NCBI GenBank assembly: GCA_013202895.1
Contig: JABMPR010000099.1
Location: 1-49,011 of the forward strand
Source: a bacterium
Lineage (GTDB): Bacteria > Fidelibacterota > UBA8477 > JABMPR01
Reading direction: 5' to 3'
Length of the DNA: 49,011 nucleotides
Both the position numbers and the translations under genes were made by a program. Numbering within the stretch: the first letter of the stretch is position 1; each line of letters opens with the position of its first letter. The notes beneath the pieces were generated by a model. That model did no database searches, had not been told where the DNA came from, and saw nothing but the letters and a program-made list of their open reading frames with translations. This document shows, one piece after another, positions 16,286 to 25,013 of the stretch.

Positions 16286-18456
16286 GATACTCGCTTAATC
16301 GTATGAATAATCTACGCAGCACGCACTTATGGCTTTCATCGCCTTCATCGTGTTTATTGCTTTTATGTATCTTGATTGGTTTGATGCCTACCACTTTGGT
16401 GGCCCAAGCTAACGATGACTATGATAAATACACCAGTATCAACCAGCTTGGTATCGCTCTCACTAATTTCGGGCTCCTGGGGAACGGCTATAATCGGATC
16501 AATGGTGAGATTCAGCCATCTTGTATGTATAAACAGCATACGCTGGTCCTGCGTGAACAAGTTGAACACTTCTCGTTTTCAGGATTATGGGTCGGTGGTA
16601 TGATAAATGGTCAGCCCCGTGTTTCAACTGCCATCGTGGATGGCGTCTTCGAATCTGGCTCAGAGGGTTTTGAATTCGTACCACTTAGCCCAATGGTCGA
16701 AAGGTCAAGCGTCACCACCAGCCCTGTTTATGATCCCACGGCAATCTCCCATCAGGATTATAGCACGAAGTTTACTGATGTATTTCCGCCAAATCTGACG
16801 ATTGTTCCCAACCATGAAGCCCTGGGTATTGAGGTAAGCATGCGTACCTATGCCTGGGATTTCTCGTTTGCAGAAGCATTTGTTATTTTTGAGTATACGA
16901 TTAAAAATGTTAATCCAACTGCGACCATCTCGAATATTTATGCTGGAATCTGGCATGACGTATCAATAGCAAATATGAATTATACCAGCGTTTACGAATC
17001 TGGCGGCGGTTTTAACTGGTACGATAATCTTGATGGGTTTGATGAGTCCATTGATGGAGCCGGTTTCGGACGTGATATGAGTTACAGTTATGATGATGAC
17101 GGAGATGGCAGCTGGGCAGAGACTTATATTTCCCAAAAAACCCTTGGTGGATCAGTTCCACAACCCTATTTAAAAACCTATTACAGCCAATGGCCCTGGA
17201 ACGCTGTCAGTAACGAAACCTATCCCCTGTATGTTATGGCTTTGACCGATGCAGCGCGCTACGCACAGCTGTCCTCAAGCGTACCCACCGGTAACCCTCC
17301 CGATTATTTAGTGGCTGATGGCTATCCTGCTAATCCAGGCAGTTGGCTTTTCCTGCATTCTGCCGGACCCCTTGGTTCAGAACCCGTTGATGGCGACATG
17401 GAAAATTGGGAACTGCCACCTGGAGAATCAACCACCATCGTATTTGCCCTTGTTGCAGCAAGCTGGGCAGGTGCTGGGATAGACTCTCCTGCCAGGCGAA
17501 CTGAATTATACACAAATGCAGACTGGGCTCAAAAGGCCTATGATGGTGAGGATTCGAATCGAAATAATGTCCTGGATCCTGGAGAAGATTCTGATCTGGA
17601 CGGGGAACTCGATCGCTATATCCTACCTGAACCACCTCCACCTCCTGCTATTTATATAGATAATCGCAGCCAGGAAGTCGATATTTACTGGGATCGGAGT
17701 TCTGAAGAAGCCCTTGACCCCATTTCGCATCTTAAGGATTTCGAGGGTTACCGTGTATATGGAGCGCGAAAAGTCCAAAATGATGAACAAAGCCAAGAGT
17801 ATACTTTACTGGCAGAATTTGATAAGATTGGTGATAATATTGGCTTCGATCTCGGTTTTGACCCGGTTCGAATTGTAAACGAATTTGGGGAACCAGATAG
17901 TATTCTCATATCCGGTCACTACTATCATTACAAATACACCAATATTGGCGTAAAGAACGGCTGGCTTAATTATTACTCTGTCACAGCATTTGATCAAGGC
18001 GACCCCGCAACAAATCTGGCCAGCTTGGAAAGTTCAAAATCGACCAACCGGAAAGTGGTATATCCTGGCACAGTAGCAAATGACTGGAACACCGAAACTG
18101 GGGTTTACCCCAATCCATACAGGGGTTCAGCAACCTGGGATGGCTTCGGTACACGGGATAAACTGATCTGGTTTCAATATCTACCACCCCAGGCAGAGAT
18201 CAGAATCTATACATTGGCCATGGATGAGGTGAAGAGAATCATTCATGATTCTGAAACCTATATGGGTGACGATGTGCAGAACATCAATTCGAGACTGGAT
18301 CCCAAATTCTCAGGGGGAGAACATGCCTGGGATCTCATTACTCGCGATCAGCAGGAAGCTGCTACTGGCTTGTATTTATATTCCATTGAAAATATTGATA
18401 AAACCAGCCCCAATTATGGGAAAGTTAAAGAGGGCAAATTTGTAATTTTAAAATGA
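16282..18456 (+). CDS. Surface protein with T9SS-like C-terminal sorting domain
   Basis: Protein of 724 residues. A long n-region and hydrophobic core end LVA|Q; the Met at residue 8 is an alternative start. The middle is not recognised, but it is rich in aromatic residues and Gly and contains DSNRNNVLDPGEDSDLDGELD-type acidic repeats (around residue 425) resembling calcium-binding thrombospondin type 3 or dockerin loops. The C terminus has the FlgD/Ig-like sorting-domain pattern: GVYPNPYRG, IRIYTLAMDEV, GLYLYSIEN and the final KEGKFVILK. T9SS export via SprA and a PorV-like protein is therefore expected. It is the last gene of the overlapping five-gene cassette. Confidence 0.82.
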   Translation: MRYSLNRMNNLRSTHLWLSSPSSCLLLLCILIGLMPTTLVAQANDDYDKYTSINQLGIALTNFGLLGNGYNRINGEIQPSCMYKQHTLVLREQVEHFSFSGLWVGGMINGQPRVSTAIVDGVFESGSEGFEFVPLSPMVERSSVTTSPVYDPTAISHQDYSTKFTDVFPPNLTIVPNHEALGIEVSMRTYAWDFSFAEAFVIFEYTIKNVNPTATISNIYAGIWHDVSIANMNYTSVYESGGGFNWYDNLDGFDESIDGAGFGRDMSYSYDDDGDGSWAETYISQKTLGGSVPQPYLKTYYSQWPWNAVSNETYPLYVMALTDAARYAQLSSSVPTGNPPDYLVADGYPANPGSWLFLHSAGPLGSEPVDGDMENWELPPGESTTIVFALVAASWAGAGIDSPARRTELYTNADWAQKAYDGEDSNRNNVLDPGEDSDLDGELDRYILPEPPPPPAIYIDNRSQEVDIYWDRSSEEALDPISHLKDFEGYRVYGARKVQNDEQSQEYTLLAEFDKIGDNIGFDLGFDPVRIVNEFGEPDSILISGHYYHYKYTNIGVKNGWLNYYSVTAFDQGDPATNLASLESSKSTNRKVVYPGTVANDWNTETGVYPNPYRGSATWDGFGTRDKLIWFQYLPPQAEIRIYTLAMDEVKRIIHDSETYMGDDVQNINSRLDPKFSGGEHAWDLITRDQQEAATGLYLYSIENIDKTSPNYGKVKEGKFVILK

Positions 18457-18494
18457 GAGACAAGCGTAAAGATTAATAAATTGATTATCAAATG

Positions 18495-18530
18495 TTTTGT
18501 CTCAGGAAATAAGCTTGTCCTGAGGCAGAA
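18495..18530 (+). promoter_or_regulatory. 5' untranslated hairpin
   Basis: An inverted repeat of 13 pairs (two G-U wobbles, core CTCAGGA/TCCTGAG, loop of 10) sits about 22 bases upstream of the next start codon and just before its ribosome binding site (AAGGAGG). There is no T-run, so it is probably not a terminator. It could stabilise or process the transcript, setting high expression of the downstream gene apart from the cassette. Confidence 0.5.
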
Positions 18531-18551
18531 CCAAAAAGGAGGCAAAAAGCT

Positions 18552-21224
18552 ATGAAGAGATTGTTTCTAGTTCTGCTCATGGGCGTTACAATGGTCCTGG
18601 GGCAGATCACGTCGATCTACGACATTCAGTATGTCGCTGATCCAGAAACGGACGATGCTTCTCCACTGCTTGGTCAGACAGTCACCATCTCAGGTGTTGT
18701 AACTGGCGAGTACTGGGGAACCTACAATAACCGTACGATGTACATTCAGGATGCTGAAGGTCCCTGGTGTGGTATCTATGGTTTCAATTACAGTGATGAT
18801 GGCTGGAGGGATGTAGATGTAACCTACGATCCAGGTGTCATGCGAACCACAGTCGTGGAAGGTGACTCCGTTACCGTGACTGGTGTGGTAGATGAATATT
18901 ATAATGTCACAGAACTGTTACCCACATCCCTCGTGGTGCACGGTCTTGCTTTAAATCCTCCAGCGCCGATGCTACTTACTCCAGCCGAGGCAGCTATGGA
19001 GCAATATGAAGGCTGTCTTGTTACATTTGAAGATGTCACGGTTGACGATCCGGATGAAGGTAATGGCGAGTGGAGTTTTACCGATGGAACAACCTCACTT
19101 TCAACAAATGATGTCTGGGGTTATTACTATTATCCTAAAACAGGAGCTGAAATCGCAAGCATCACAGGTGTGATGGAATGGACCTATGGGGCTCGTAAGG
19201 TTTTACCTCGGCTCGCTCGTGACATCGTTCAGGCCGGAGAATTCACCCGTGTTCAACGGATTCAGCAGGTGCTTGGTTCATCCCTTTACATGCTGCCAGA
19301 TAGCGCCTATGTAGATGCCTCATATTTCGTTGATGATACCGTTAGCTGTATTGGTATCGTAACGGTTCCCACCGCTGAAATATCGGGATGGGATACCACC
19401 GGTGGCATCCTGACAGGTTACTCACGCTTCGTTTGGCAGGACCCAAATGGTGGTCCATACAGCGCAATCTTGTCATATTTTAATGATGCATCGGCTTTTC
19501 CAGAACTCTATATCGGTGATTCTATCAACATTACTGGATATATATTTGAATATGCTGGCGGTGGTGGACCTGCTGCGTTCACTGAAATGTTCATTACCGA
19601 GCCAGTTTCCATCGTTGGGATAACTAACATTCCTGATCGCCCACTGATAACGACTGGCGAGCTTCAGAATCCCCTGACTGCCGAGCAGTGGGAAAATAAT
19701 GTCTGTCGTATTGAAAATGCTATAATGATCAACAACGATCTTCCTTATGGTGAGTTTATGATTGATGATGGTAGTGGTCCCATTCTATCAGATGCGGATG
19801 CTACAAATAGCATGTCGGGCTATGACGTTTATGGGAACTATGTTGGTGGCGAATTTATCCGTCCACCCAATGGTACTACTTTCGCATCTATCGAGGGCTA
19901 TGTCTATCATGCCTATGGTTCATTTGCGGATAATACTACATATTCTATCAGAGCCTTCACACCCTCAGATATAATCCTGGGTGGTGGACCACCTGCAATC
20001 ACTGATTTCAGCGTTACTCTGACTGACTTTGGTGTGGCAGATGCAGTAACTGTCAGTGCCAACATGGTTGATGGATCTGCAGTTGCATCGGCAGTTGTTA
20101 CCTATCGCGTGGATGGCGGTACCTGGACCGATGTAGCAATGACTCTTGGTGAGGGCGACCTCTGGAGCGGGACTATTCCAGCCACCAATACTGAGGGAGC
20201 ATTGGTGGAGTATTATCTTATGGCCGCCGATGATGGTGAAGACAACCAGCCTGACGTAATGACCACCATGTTCCCATCCGATACCACGATCGCAACTGGG
20301 TCATTATTGGGTTACCACACCCAGGCTGCTGGTCCCTCGATCGCAGATCTTCAGTATTCACCCTTTGACAGAGGCAACAGCTACTATGTTCAGTCTGTTG
20401 TAACCGCCAGCGGAATTGTTACCGGATTCGATGAGCCAGCCGCAGCAGGTGGTCTCTTTTCGTTTCAATCCGAGGCAACAATGGGTTACGGCATTCTGTG
20501 TGTCGACGCCAGCGATTATGTTCCCACAAGAGGAGATCATATTACGGTCACAGGTTTGCTGGTTGAACGCTATGATGAAGCCACTGCAATCATTAACGCT
20601 ACAACTACTGTAAACTCCAGCGGCAATACTGAACAGTATATTGTCCTGACAGGTGCTGATCTCGTTGCTGATCCTGAAGGCTATGAATCGAATTCAGTCT
20701 CTCTGGGTGCGGTTTCGGTCACCAGCATTAACTCCTACGACTGGACAGTGAATGATGGCACTGGTGATTTTCTCATCGATGACGACTGGTTAATCAGTGA
20801 TAGTCCTGCTGATCTTGCAATTAATGCTTTAGAAGTTGGTGGTGCCCTCACCCTTATCAAGGGCGTATGGAACCATAGCTATGCCACGTACAAAGTACAG
20901 ATACGTGATTTAGTGGATATGGGACTTGCAGTCGGTATAGACGATGGCATTGGGATTCCGAATCAATTCTCCCTGAGCCAGAACTATCCCAATCCCTTCA
21001 ACCCCGCCACTACCATTGAGTATTCCCTGGCACAGCCTGGGAATCACACACTTCAGGTTTTTGACCTGCGGGGTGCACTGGTAACGACCCTGGTTGATAA
21101 GGCTAGTCCTGCTGGTGCATACTCAGTAACATGGAATGCAAGCAGTCACGCCAGCGGATTGTACTTCCTGCGTCTGAACGCACAGGATTTACAGCAAACC
21201 AGGAAACTGATCCTGATTAAATAA
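18552..21224 (+). CDS. Large secreted OB-fold-repeat protein with T9SS C-terminal sorting domain
   Basis: Protein of 890 residues. The signal peptide ends VLG|Q. At least three OB-fold-like repeats of the type attached to extracellular nucleases can be followed: one beginning SIYDIQY with VTISGVVTGEYWG and TMYIQDAEGPWCGIYGF (residues 20-135), one near 230-345 (TVSCIGIVTVPTAE), and one near 595-690 (SIADLQYSPF, VVTASGIVTGF). An Ig-like segment occupies about 480-580. No nuclease catalytic motif is visible, so the protein may bind nucleic acid or polysaccharide without cutting it. The C terminus is a textbook sorting domain: LSQNYPNPFNPATTIEYSL, GLYFLRL and final TRKLILIK. The ribosome binding site AAGGAGG is strong and the 3' end has a very stable terminator. 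Confidence 0.87.
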   Translation: MKRLFLVLLMGVTMVLGQITSIYDIQYVADPETDDASPLLGQTVTISGVVTGEYWGTYNNRTMYIQDAEGPWCGIYGFNYSDDGWRDVDVTYDPGVMRTTVVEGDSVTVTGVVDEYYNVTELLPTSLVVHGLALNPPAPMLLTPAEAAMEQYEGCLVTFEDVTVDDPDEGNGEWSFTDGTTSLSTNDVWGYYYYPKTGAEIASITGVMEWTYGARKVLPRLARDIVQAGEFTRVQRIQQVLGSSLYMLPDSAYVDASYFVDDTVSCIGIVTVPTAEISGWDTTGGILTGYSRFVWQDPNGGPYSAILSYFNDASAFPELYIGDSINITGYIFEYAGGGGPAAFTEMFITEPVSIVGITNIPDRPLITTGELQNPLTAEQWENNVCRIENAIMINNDLPYGEFMIDDGSGPILSDADATNSMSGYDVYGNYVGGEFIRPPNGTTFASIEGYVYHAYGSFADNTTYSIRAFTPSDIILGGGPPAITDFSVTLTDFGVADAVTVSANMVDGSAVASAVVTYRVDGGTWTDVAMTLGEGDLWSGTIPATNTEGALVEYYLMAADDGEDNQPDVMTTMFPSDTTIATGSLLGYHTQAAGPSIADLQYSPFDRGNSYYVQSVVTASGIVTGFDEPAAAGGLFSFQSEATMGYGILCVDASDYVPTRGDHITVTGLLVERYDEATAIINATTTVNSSGNTEQYIVLTGADLVADPEGYESNSVSLGAVSVTSINSYDWTVNDGTGDFLIDDDWLISDSPADLAINALEVGGALTLIKGVWNHSYATYKVQIRDLVDMGLAVGIDDGIGIPNQFSLSQNYPNPFNPATTIEYSLAQPGNHTLQVFDLRGALVTTLVDKASPAGAYSVTWNASSHASGLYFLRLNAQDLQQTRKLILIK

Positions 21225-21230
21225 TCCAAC

Positions 21231-21261
21231 TTAAATACGTGAGCGTGATAAGCGTATTTAA
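21231..21261 (+). repeat. Inverted repeat after the OB-fold protein gene
   Basis: A 9-base-pair perfect repeat TTAAATACG/CGTATTTAA with a 13-base loop lies just after the stop codon. It is followed immediately by the stronger terminator hairpin, so the two form a tandem 3' structure. Confidence 0.5.
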
Positions 21262-21272
21262 AGGGAATCTTG

Positions 21273-21311
21273 AAGAACCCCCCATAGACCACAAATCTAT
21301 GGGGGGTTCTT
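21273..21311. terminator. Very stable bidirectional terminator hairpin
   Basis: A perfect 16-base-pair stem (AAGAACCCCCCATAGA with its complement, loop CCACAAA) lies between convergent genes. The stem carries A/T-rich ends in both directions, fitting termination of the OB-fold gene on the plus strand and the EEP gene on the minus strand. Confidence 0.85.
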
Positions 21312-21356
21312 GCATTAATCACTGTTCAAACCCAGTATATTCTTCTTATTGGGGAT

Positions 21357-22589
21357 TCAATCTACCTTGATATCAAGCCAGATCATGCGGTGGTCAGAAG
21401 CTTTTTTTGCCATGGCAGCGCCTATGGAATCCACAGATTGATCAGGCCAATACACCGCCCCCCTTAACACCTCCAGATCCCAACTGGGGAGTATATGATC
21501 GATACGCATACCCCGGTCTCCCCAACCTGCTGTTCGACCTTCATAGTATTTAGGTGGTCCAGGGATCCGTCCATTAAGCGCACCCGCGCTGATAAGTAAA
21601 TTTCCATACCCCCTTATTCTTGGATGCTTTAGTAGCTGATCAATCGCCCTTTGACCCGTCTCCAAAGTATCTCCCCGGGGTGACGCATTCAGATCGCCCA
21701 GTATGATGAAGCTTTGATCCCTTGCAAGTCCCCCTCTTTTACCTGAGTCATCTACCATGACAGAATCGTCATTGATGTAGTGTACCCACATCTTAATCTC
21801 ATCATAGTTCCGACGCCCATTCCGGTTCTCTTTGCCATCAAAACCAGGTGGTGTTGGATGAGATACCAACAGGTGCAGCACTTTTCCCCCAATTTTGACC
21901 GGGACATCCCAATGTGATTTACTGGAGAGACGGAAAATGTCAATTTCATCATCAGAATACCACTCGTCGGGAATAAGATTGTTGGGAAGATCCTTCCATA
22001 GAAACTTCTGAAATGTCCGTGCATTTTCAGAGACCAAAGGGTAACGCGATAGAATAGCCATCGAATACTGACCGGGATACGCCCCATAACCATAACAGTC
22101 ACCACCATGATCACGAGATCCACGATCAGCTTCAGTAGCGACAAGGCCATTGTTGTCAAAATCCATTCCGGCCAGAAAACCCGTATTGCAGGGGGCCACA
22201 TACATGTGCTTGTAGTCAGATGAGCTGAGATAAGCATCCTTAAAACGCTGGAGGTTAAGCAAGAGATCCTCACCCATCTCGAGCGCATCGATATCATGAT
22301 CAATTTCATTGATGACCAGAACATCTGGATTGATATTCCTGATTATTTTAGCAGCAGCGATTAACTGCTCTTCCTGCCCGATACCCATTGAGTCAACATG
22401 GGTCAGTTTGGTCGTAGACATTTCCCATATGTTGAAGAGGGCAACCCGTACTGTATCTGCGGTGGAGGTTTTCTCCGAACTTGATGTTGAGCAGGAAAAA
22501 CTGGCAACGATTATTATTAAACCGATCATTATCCAATTCAGGGAGTGCCACCTGAACAAAAGTGAACTTGCATGATGCGTGAAGGACAT
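21357..22589 (-). CDS. EEP-family nuclease/phosphatase lipoprotein
   Basis: Protein of 410 residues. The ATG start has GGGGAA upstream. An unusually long 20-residue n-region precedes the hydrophobic core and lipobox SFSC (Cys33). The endonuclease/exonuclease/phosphatase domain shows VALFNIWEMS, NEIDHD (Glu95), a DFDNNG acidic loop, SHPTPPGF (His244), LGDLNASP (Asp299, Asn301), RIDHILPS (Asp364) and the closing SDHRM (Asp399, His400). It is a distinct subgroup from the EEP protein at 3797-5347. A role in extracellular nucleic acid or phosphodiester degradation is inferred from family and location; the substrate is not known. Confidence 0.87.
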   Translation of the reverse strand: MSFTHHASSLLFRWHSLNWIMIGLIIIVASFSCSTSSSEKTSTADTVRVALFNIWEMSTTKLTHVDSMGIGQEEQLIAAAKIIRNINPDVLVINEIDHDIDALEMGEDLLLNLQRFKDAYLSSSDYKHMYVAPCNTGFLAGMDFDNNGLVATEADRGSRDHGGDCYGYGAYPGQYSMAILSRYPLVSENARTFQKFLWKDLPNNLIPDEWYSDDEIDIFRLSSKSHWDVPVKIGGKVLHLLVSHPTPPGFDGKENRNGRRNYDEIKMWVHYINDDSVMVDDSGKRGGLARDQSFIILGDLNASPRGDTLETGQRAIDQLLKHPRIRGYGNLLISAGALNGRIPGPPKYYEGRTAGWGDRGMRIDHILPSWDLEVLRGAVYWPDQSVDSIGAAMAKKASDHRMIWLDIKVD

Positions 22590-22888
22590 AAATTATTCCC
22601 CATCCATATTTTTGAAAAAATACCAGTGCTAATTATGCCAAAAACATAAGCTTAATGATTGAAGTGTCCATTGCTTTTTCAACTTCTCCCCATAATCCTA
22701 TTAATAGATGACCATGATCAGGAGTGATTGATGCCCAGAACCCGATAAAAGTTTCTCGATTCCCTGATACCCATTGGTTCATGTTTGAGTCCAAGACATT
22801 TGTGCATATATTCGCGACATCGATTCCATGGCATAAAGTAATTAATAATAATATCATCAGTCATTGACTGCTGAATTGAGGAGGGGAC

Positions 22889-24874
22889 ATGATCCGATTA
22901 TCAATACTCATAACAATGGCATTGTTACTGAATAGCTGTAATAAGGCCGTAGATTCCTTCCAGCTGGCATCACCGGATGGGACAATTCTGGTTCAGCTTG
23001 AAATTATCGATAGGAGCCCGCATTACTCTGTTTCCATTGATGGAGAGCAGGTCATAAAACCCTCTGCACTTGGATTTAAATTATCCCAGGGACCAGTTTA
23101 TTACGGTTATGTGAATCTTAAGCAGACCGCATCAGCATTAAATAACTCTACCTGGGAGCAAGTTCTGGGCGAGGATAAACAGATCTTGGATCATAACAAC
23201 TACGCTAAGTTTCAGGTCTTAATCGGGAACACGGAATTCTACAATCTGGAATTCAAAATTTTCAACGATGGCGTCGCCTTCCGCTATCTATTTCCCGACT
23301 GGCCTGGCGTGGATTCGCTCCTTATTCAAAATGAGAATACTGCGTTTAATTTTCCCGAGGATTATCTGGCCTGGTGGATTCCAAACGAATGGGACAGTTA
23401 CGAACAAGTTTACCAGACCACGCCTATTAGCAAATCAACCGGTGTGAATACGCCTGTAACGCTGCGCTCAGAATCAGGCATACACCTATCCATCCATGAA
23501 GCCAATCTAACTGAGTATAGCGGTATGACGCTGGTTCCAGATACGGCAGGGTCCATAAACTGGCATTCAGCTCTGGTTCCCTGGCCCGATGGCATTAAGG
23601 TGCGCAGTACCTTACCCCACAATTCACCCTGGCGCTCAATTCAATTGGGGCGATCAGCAGCCGATCTGGCAAATTCGCATCTGATTCTGAATCTAAATGA
23701 GCCCAATCGTATTGCAGATGTATCCTGGATCAAACCCATGAAATATATGGGCATATGGTGGGGAATGCATATCGATAAAGAAACCTGGTATCAAGGACCA
23801 ACTCACGGTGCTACCACGACAAATGCTCTCCGTTACATTAATTATGCCAGTAAAAACGGCTTTGCTGGATTGCTCATAGAGGGTTGGAATCTGGGTTGGG
23901 AAAACTGGGGTGAACAAGACGCTTACCGTTTCGATGAAACCTATGATGATTTTGATATCCAAAGAGTGACCAGTTATGCAGCAGAGCGCGGCATTGAGAT
24001 TATTGGTCATCATGAAACCGGTGGTGATGCCGCCAGTTACGACCGTCGAGTAGAGGCTGGTTTTCAATTTTATAAATCCCTGGGGATCAATAGTATCAAA
24101 ACCGGCTATGCCGGAGCGATTTATCCAAGAGGGCAACATCATCATGGCCAGTGGATGGTTCGCCATTATCGACGAATTGTTGAATTAGCAGCTCAGTATG
24201 AGATCACCCTCGATGTACATGAACCCATCAAACCAACTGGAATTCGTCGCACCTGGCCCAATATGATGACCAGGGAAGGAGCTCGCGGGGGTGAGTATGA
24301 AGCCTGGAGTGAAGGTAATCCTCCAGAGCATACCACTATTTTACCATTCACTCGCCTCTTAGCAGGTCCCATGGACTATACTCCAGGTGTATTTTATATC
24401 ACCTTGAGGGGCTACCGCAATAATGAGCGGGTGGTCCATACAACCCTGGCAAAACAACTGGCTCTCATGGTAATTATTAATAGTCCCTTACAGATGGTAG
24501 CTGATCTTCCAGAACATATTAGAAATCACCCTGCCTTGCAGTTCGTTCGGGATCTCAATATTGACTGGGATGAATCAACAGTCCTTGATGCCGAAGTGGG
24601 TGACTACATCGTTACTACCAGAAGAGCTGGTCAGGAATGGTTTCTAGCCGCTATCACTGATGAAGAACGTCGGGAATTAGCGGTAAATCTGACTTTTCTT
24701 GAAGCTGGTGTTTCATATCGAGCGGAAATCTATCGGGATGGGGACAATGCCTCCTGGGACCTCAACCCTCATGAATATATGATTGAGACCCAGCAGGTTA
24801 ACTCAAGTACGACCCTTAACCTGTCCCTGGCGACAGGAGGTGGAATTGCCATAAGATTGGTTCCGATACTCTAG
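22889..24874 (+). CDS. Glycoside hydrolase family 97 lipoprotein
   Basis: Protein of 661 residues with lipobox LNSC (Cys17) and an excellent ribosome binding site (GAGGAGG). The GH97 N-terminal beta-sandwich opens SPDGTILVQLEI. The barrel has YMGIWWGMH, GLLIEGWNLGWENW, HHETGGD, SIKTGYAG, DVHEPIKPTGIRRTWPN (Glu445) and GNPPEHTTILPFTRLLAGPMDYTPG (Glu481). Retaining GH97 enzymes use an Asp nucleophile in the block equivalent to KTGYAG. Here Gly is found, pointing to the inverting alpha-glucosidase (SusB-like) branch. Lipid anchoring suggests action on alpha-glucan oligosaccharides in the periplasm or at the surface. It is transcribed alone. Confidence 0.92.
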   Translation: MIRLSILITMALLLNSCNKAVDSFQLASPDGTILVQLEIIDRSPHYSVSIDGEQVIKPSALGFKLSQGPVYYGYVNLKQTASALNNSTWEQVLGEDKQILDHNNYAKFQVLIGNTEFYNLEFKIFNDGVAFRYLFPDWPGVDSLLIQNENTAFNFPEDYLAWWIPNEWDSYEQVYQTTPISKSTGVNTPVTLRSESGIHLSIHEANLTEYSGMTLVPDTAGSINWHSALVPWPDGIKVRSTLPHNSPWRSIQLGRSAADLANSHLILNLNEPNRIADVSWIKPMKYMGIWWGMHIDKETWYQGPTHGATTTNALRYINYASKNGFAGLLIEGWNLGWENWGEQDAYRFDETYDDFDIQRVTSYAAERGIEIIGHHETGGDAASYDRRVEAGFQFYKSLGINSIKTGYAGAIYPRGQHHHGQWMVRHYRRIVELAAQYEITLDVHEPIKPTGIRRTWPNMMTREGARGGEYEAWSEGNPPEHTTILPFTRLLAGPMDYTPGVFYITLRGYRNNERVVHTTLAKQLALMVIINSPLQMVADLPEHIRNHPALQFVRDLNIDWDESTVLDAEVGDYIVTTRRAGQEWFLAAITDEERRELAVNLTFLEAGVSYRAEIYRDGDNASWDLNPHEYMIETQQVNSSTTLNLSLATGGGIAIRLVPIL

Positions 24875-24938
24875 TTTCCCGGTAAGCACAAGGGTCATAC
24901 GATGTGCGTATATGATCTTTTTCCTAATTTTTCAATAT

Positions 24939-24958
24939 CCCCGCGTTAAAACGCGGGG
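24939..24958. terminator. GC-rich hairpin between convergent genes
   Basis: A 9-base-pair perfect stem CCCCGCGTT/AACGCGGGG with a 2-base spacer lies between the convergent GH97 and metallophosphoesterase genes. No long T-run follows on either strand, so it is a terminator by position more than by form. Confidence 0.5.
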
Positions 24959-25013
24959 AATACTGCAGGCTAGCTAGATCGCCATGCCTTTTCAGAATGC
25001 CCTAAGACTCAAA

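Noticed and set aside
21752-22324. 190-codon ORF in another frame of the EEP lipoprotein
   Set aside because: It is rich in Met, Ser and Trp in a way typical of off-frame translation, while the EEP frame has all catalytic motifs.
22633-22857. 74-codon minus-strand ORF between the EEP and GH97 genes
   Set aside because: It lies in a divergent promoter spacer, lacks a ribosome binding site and matches no family I recognise.
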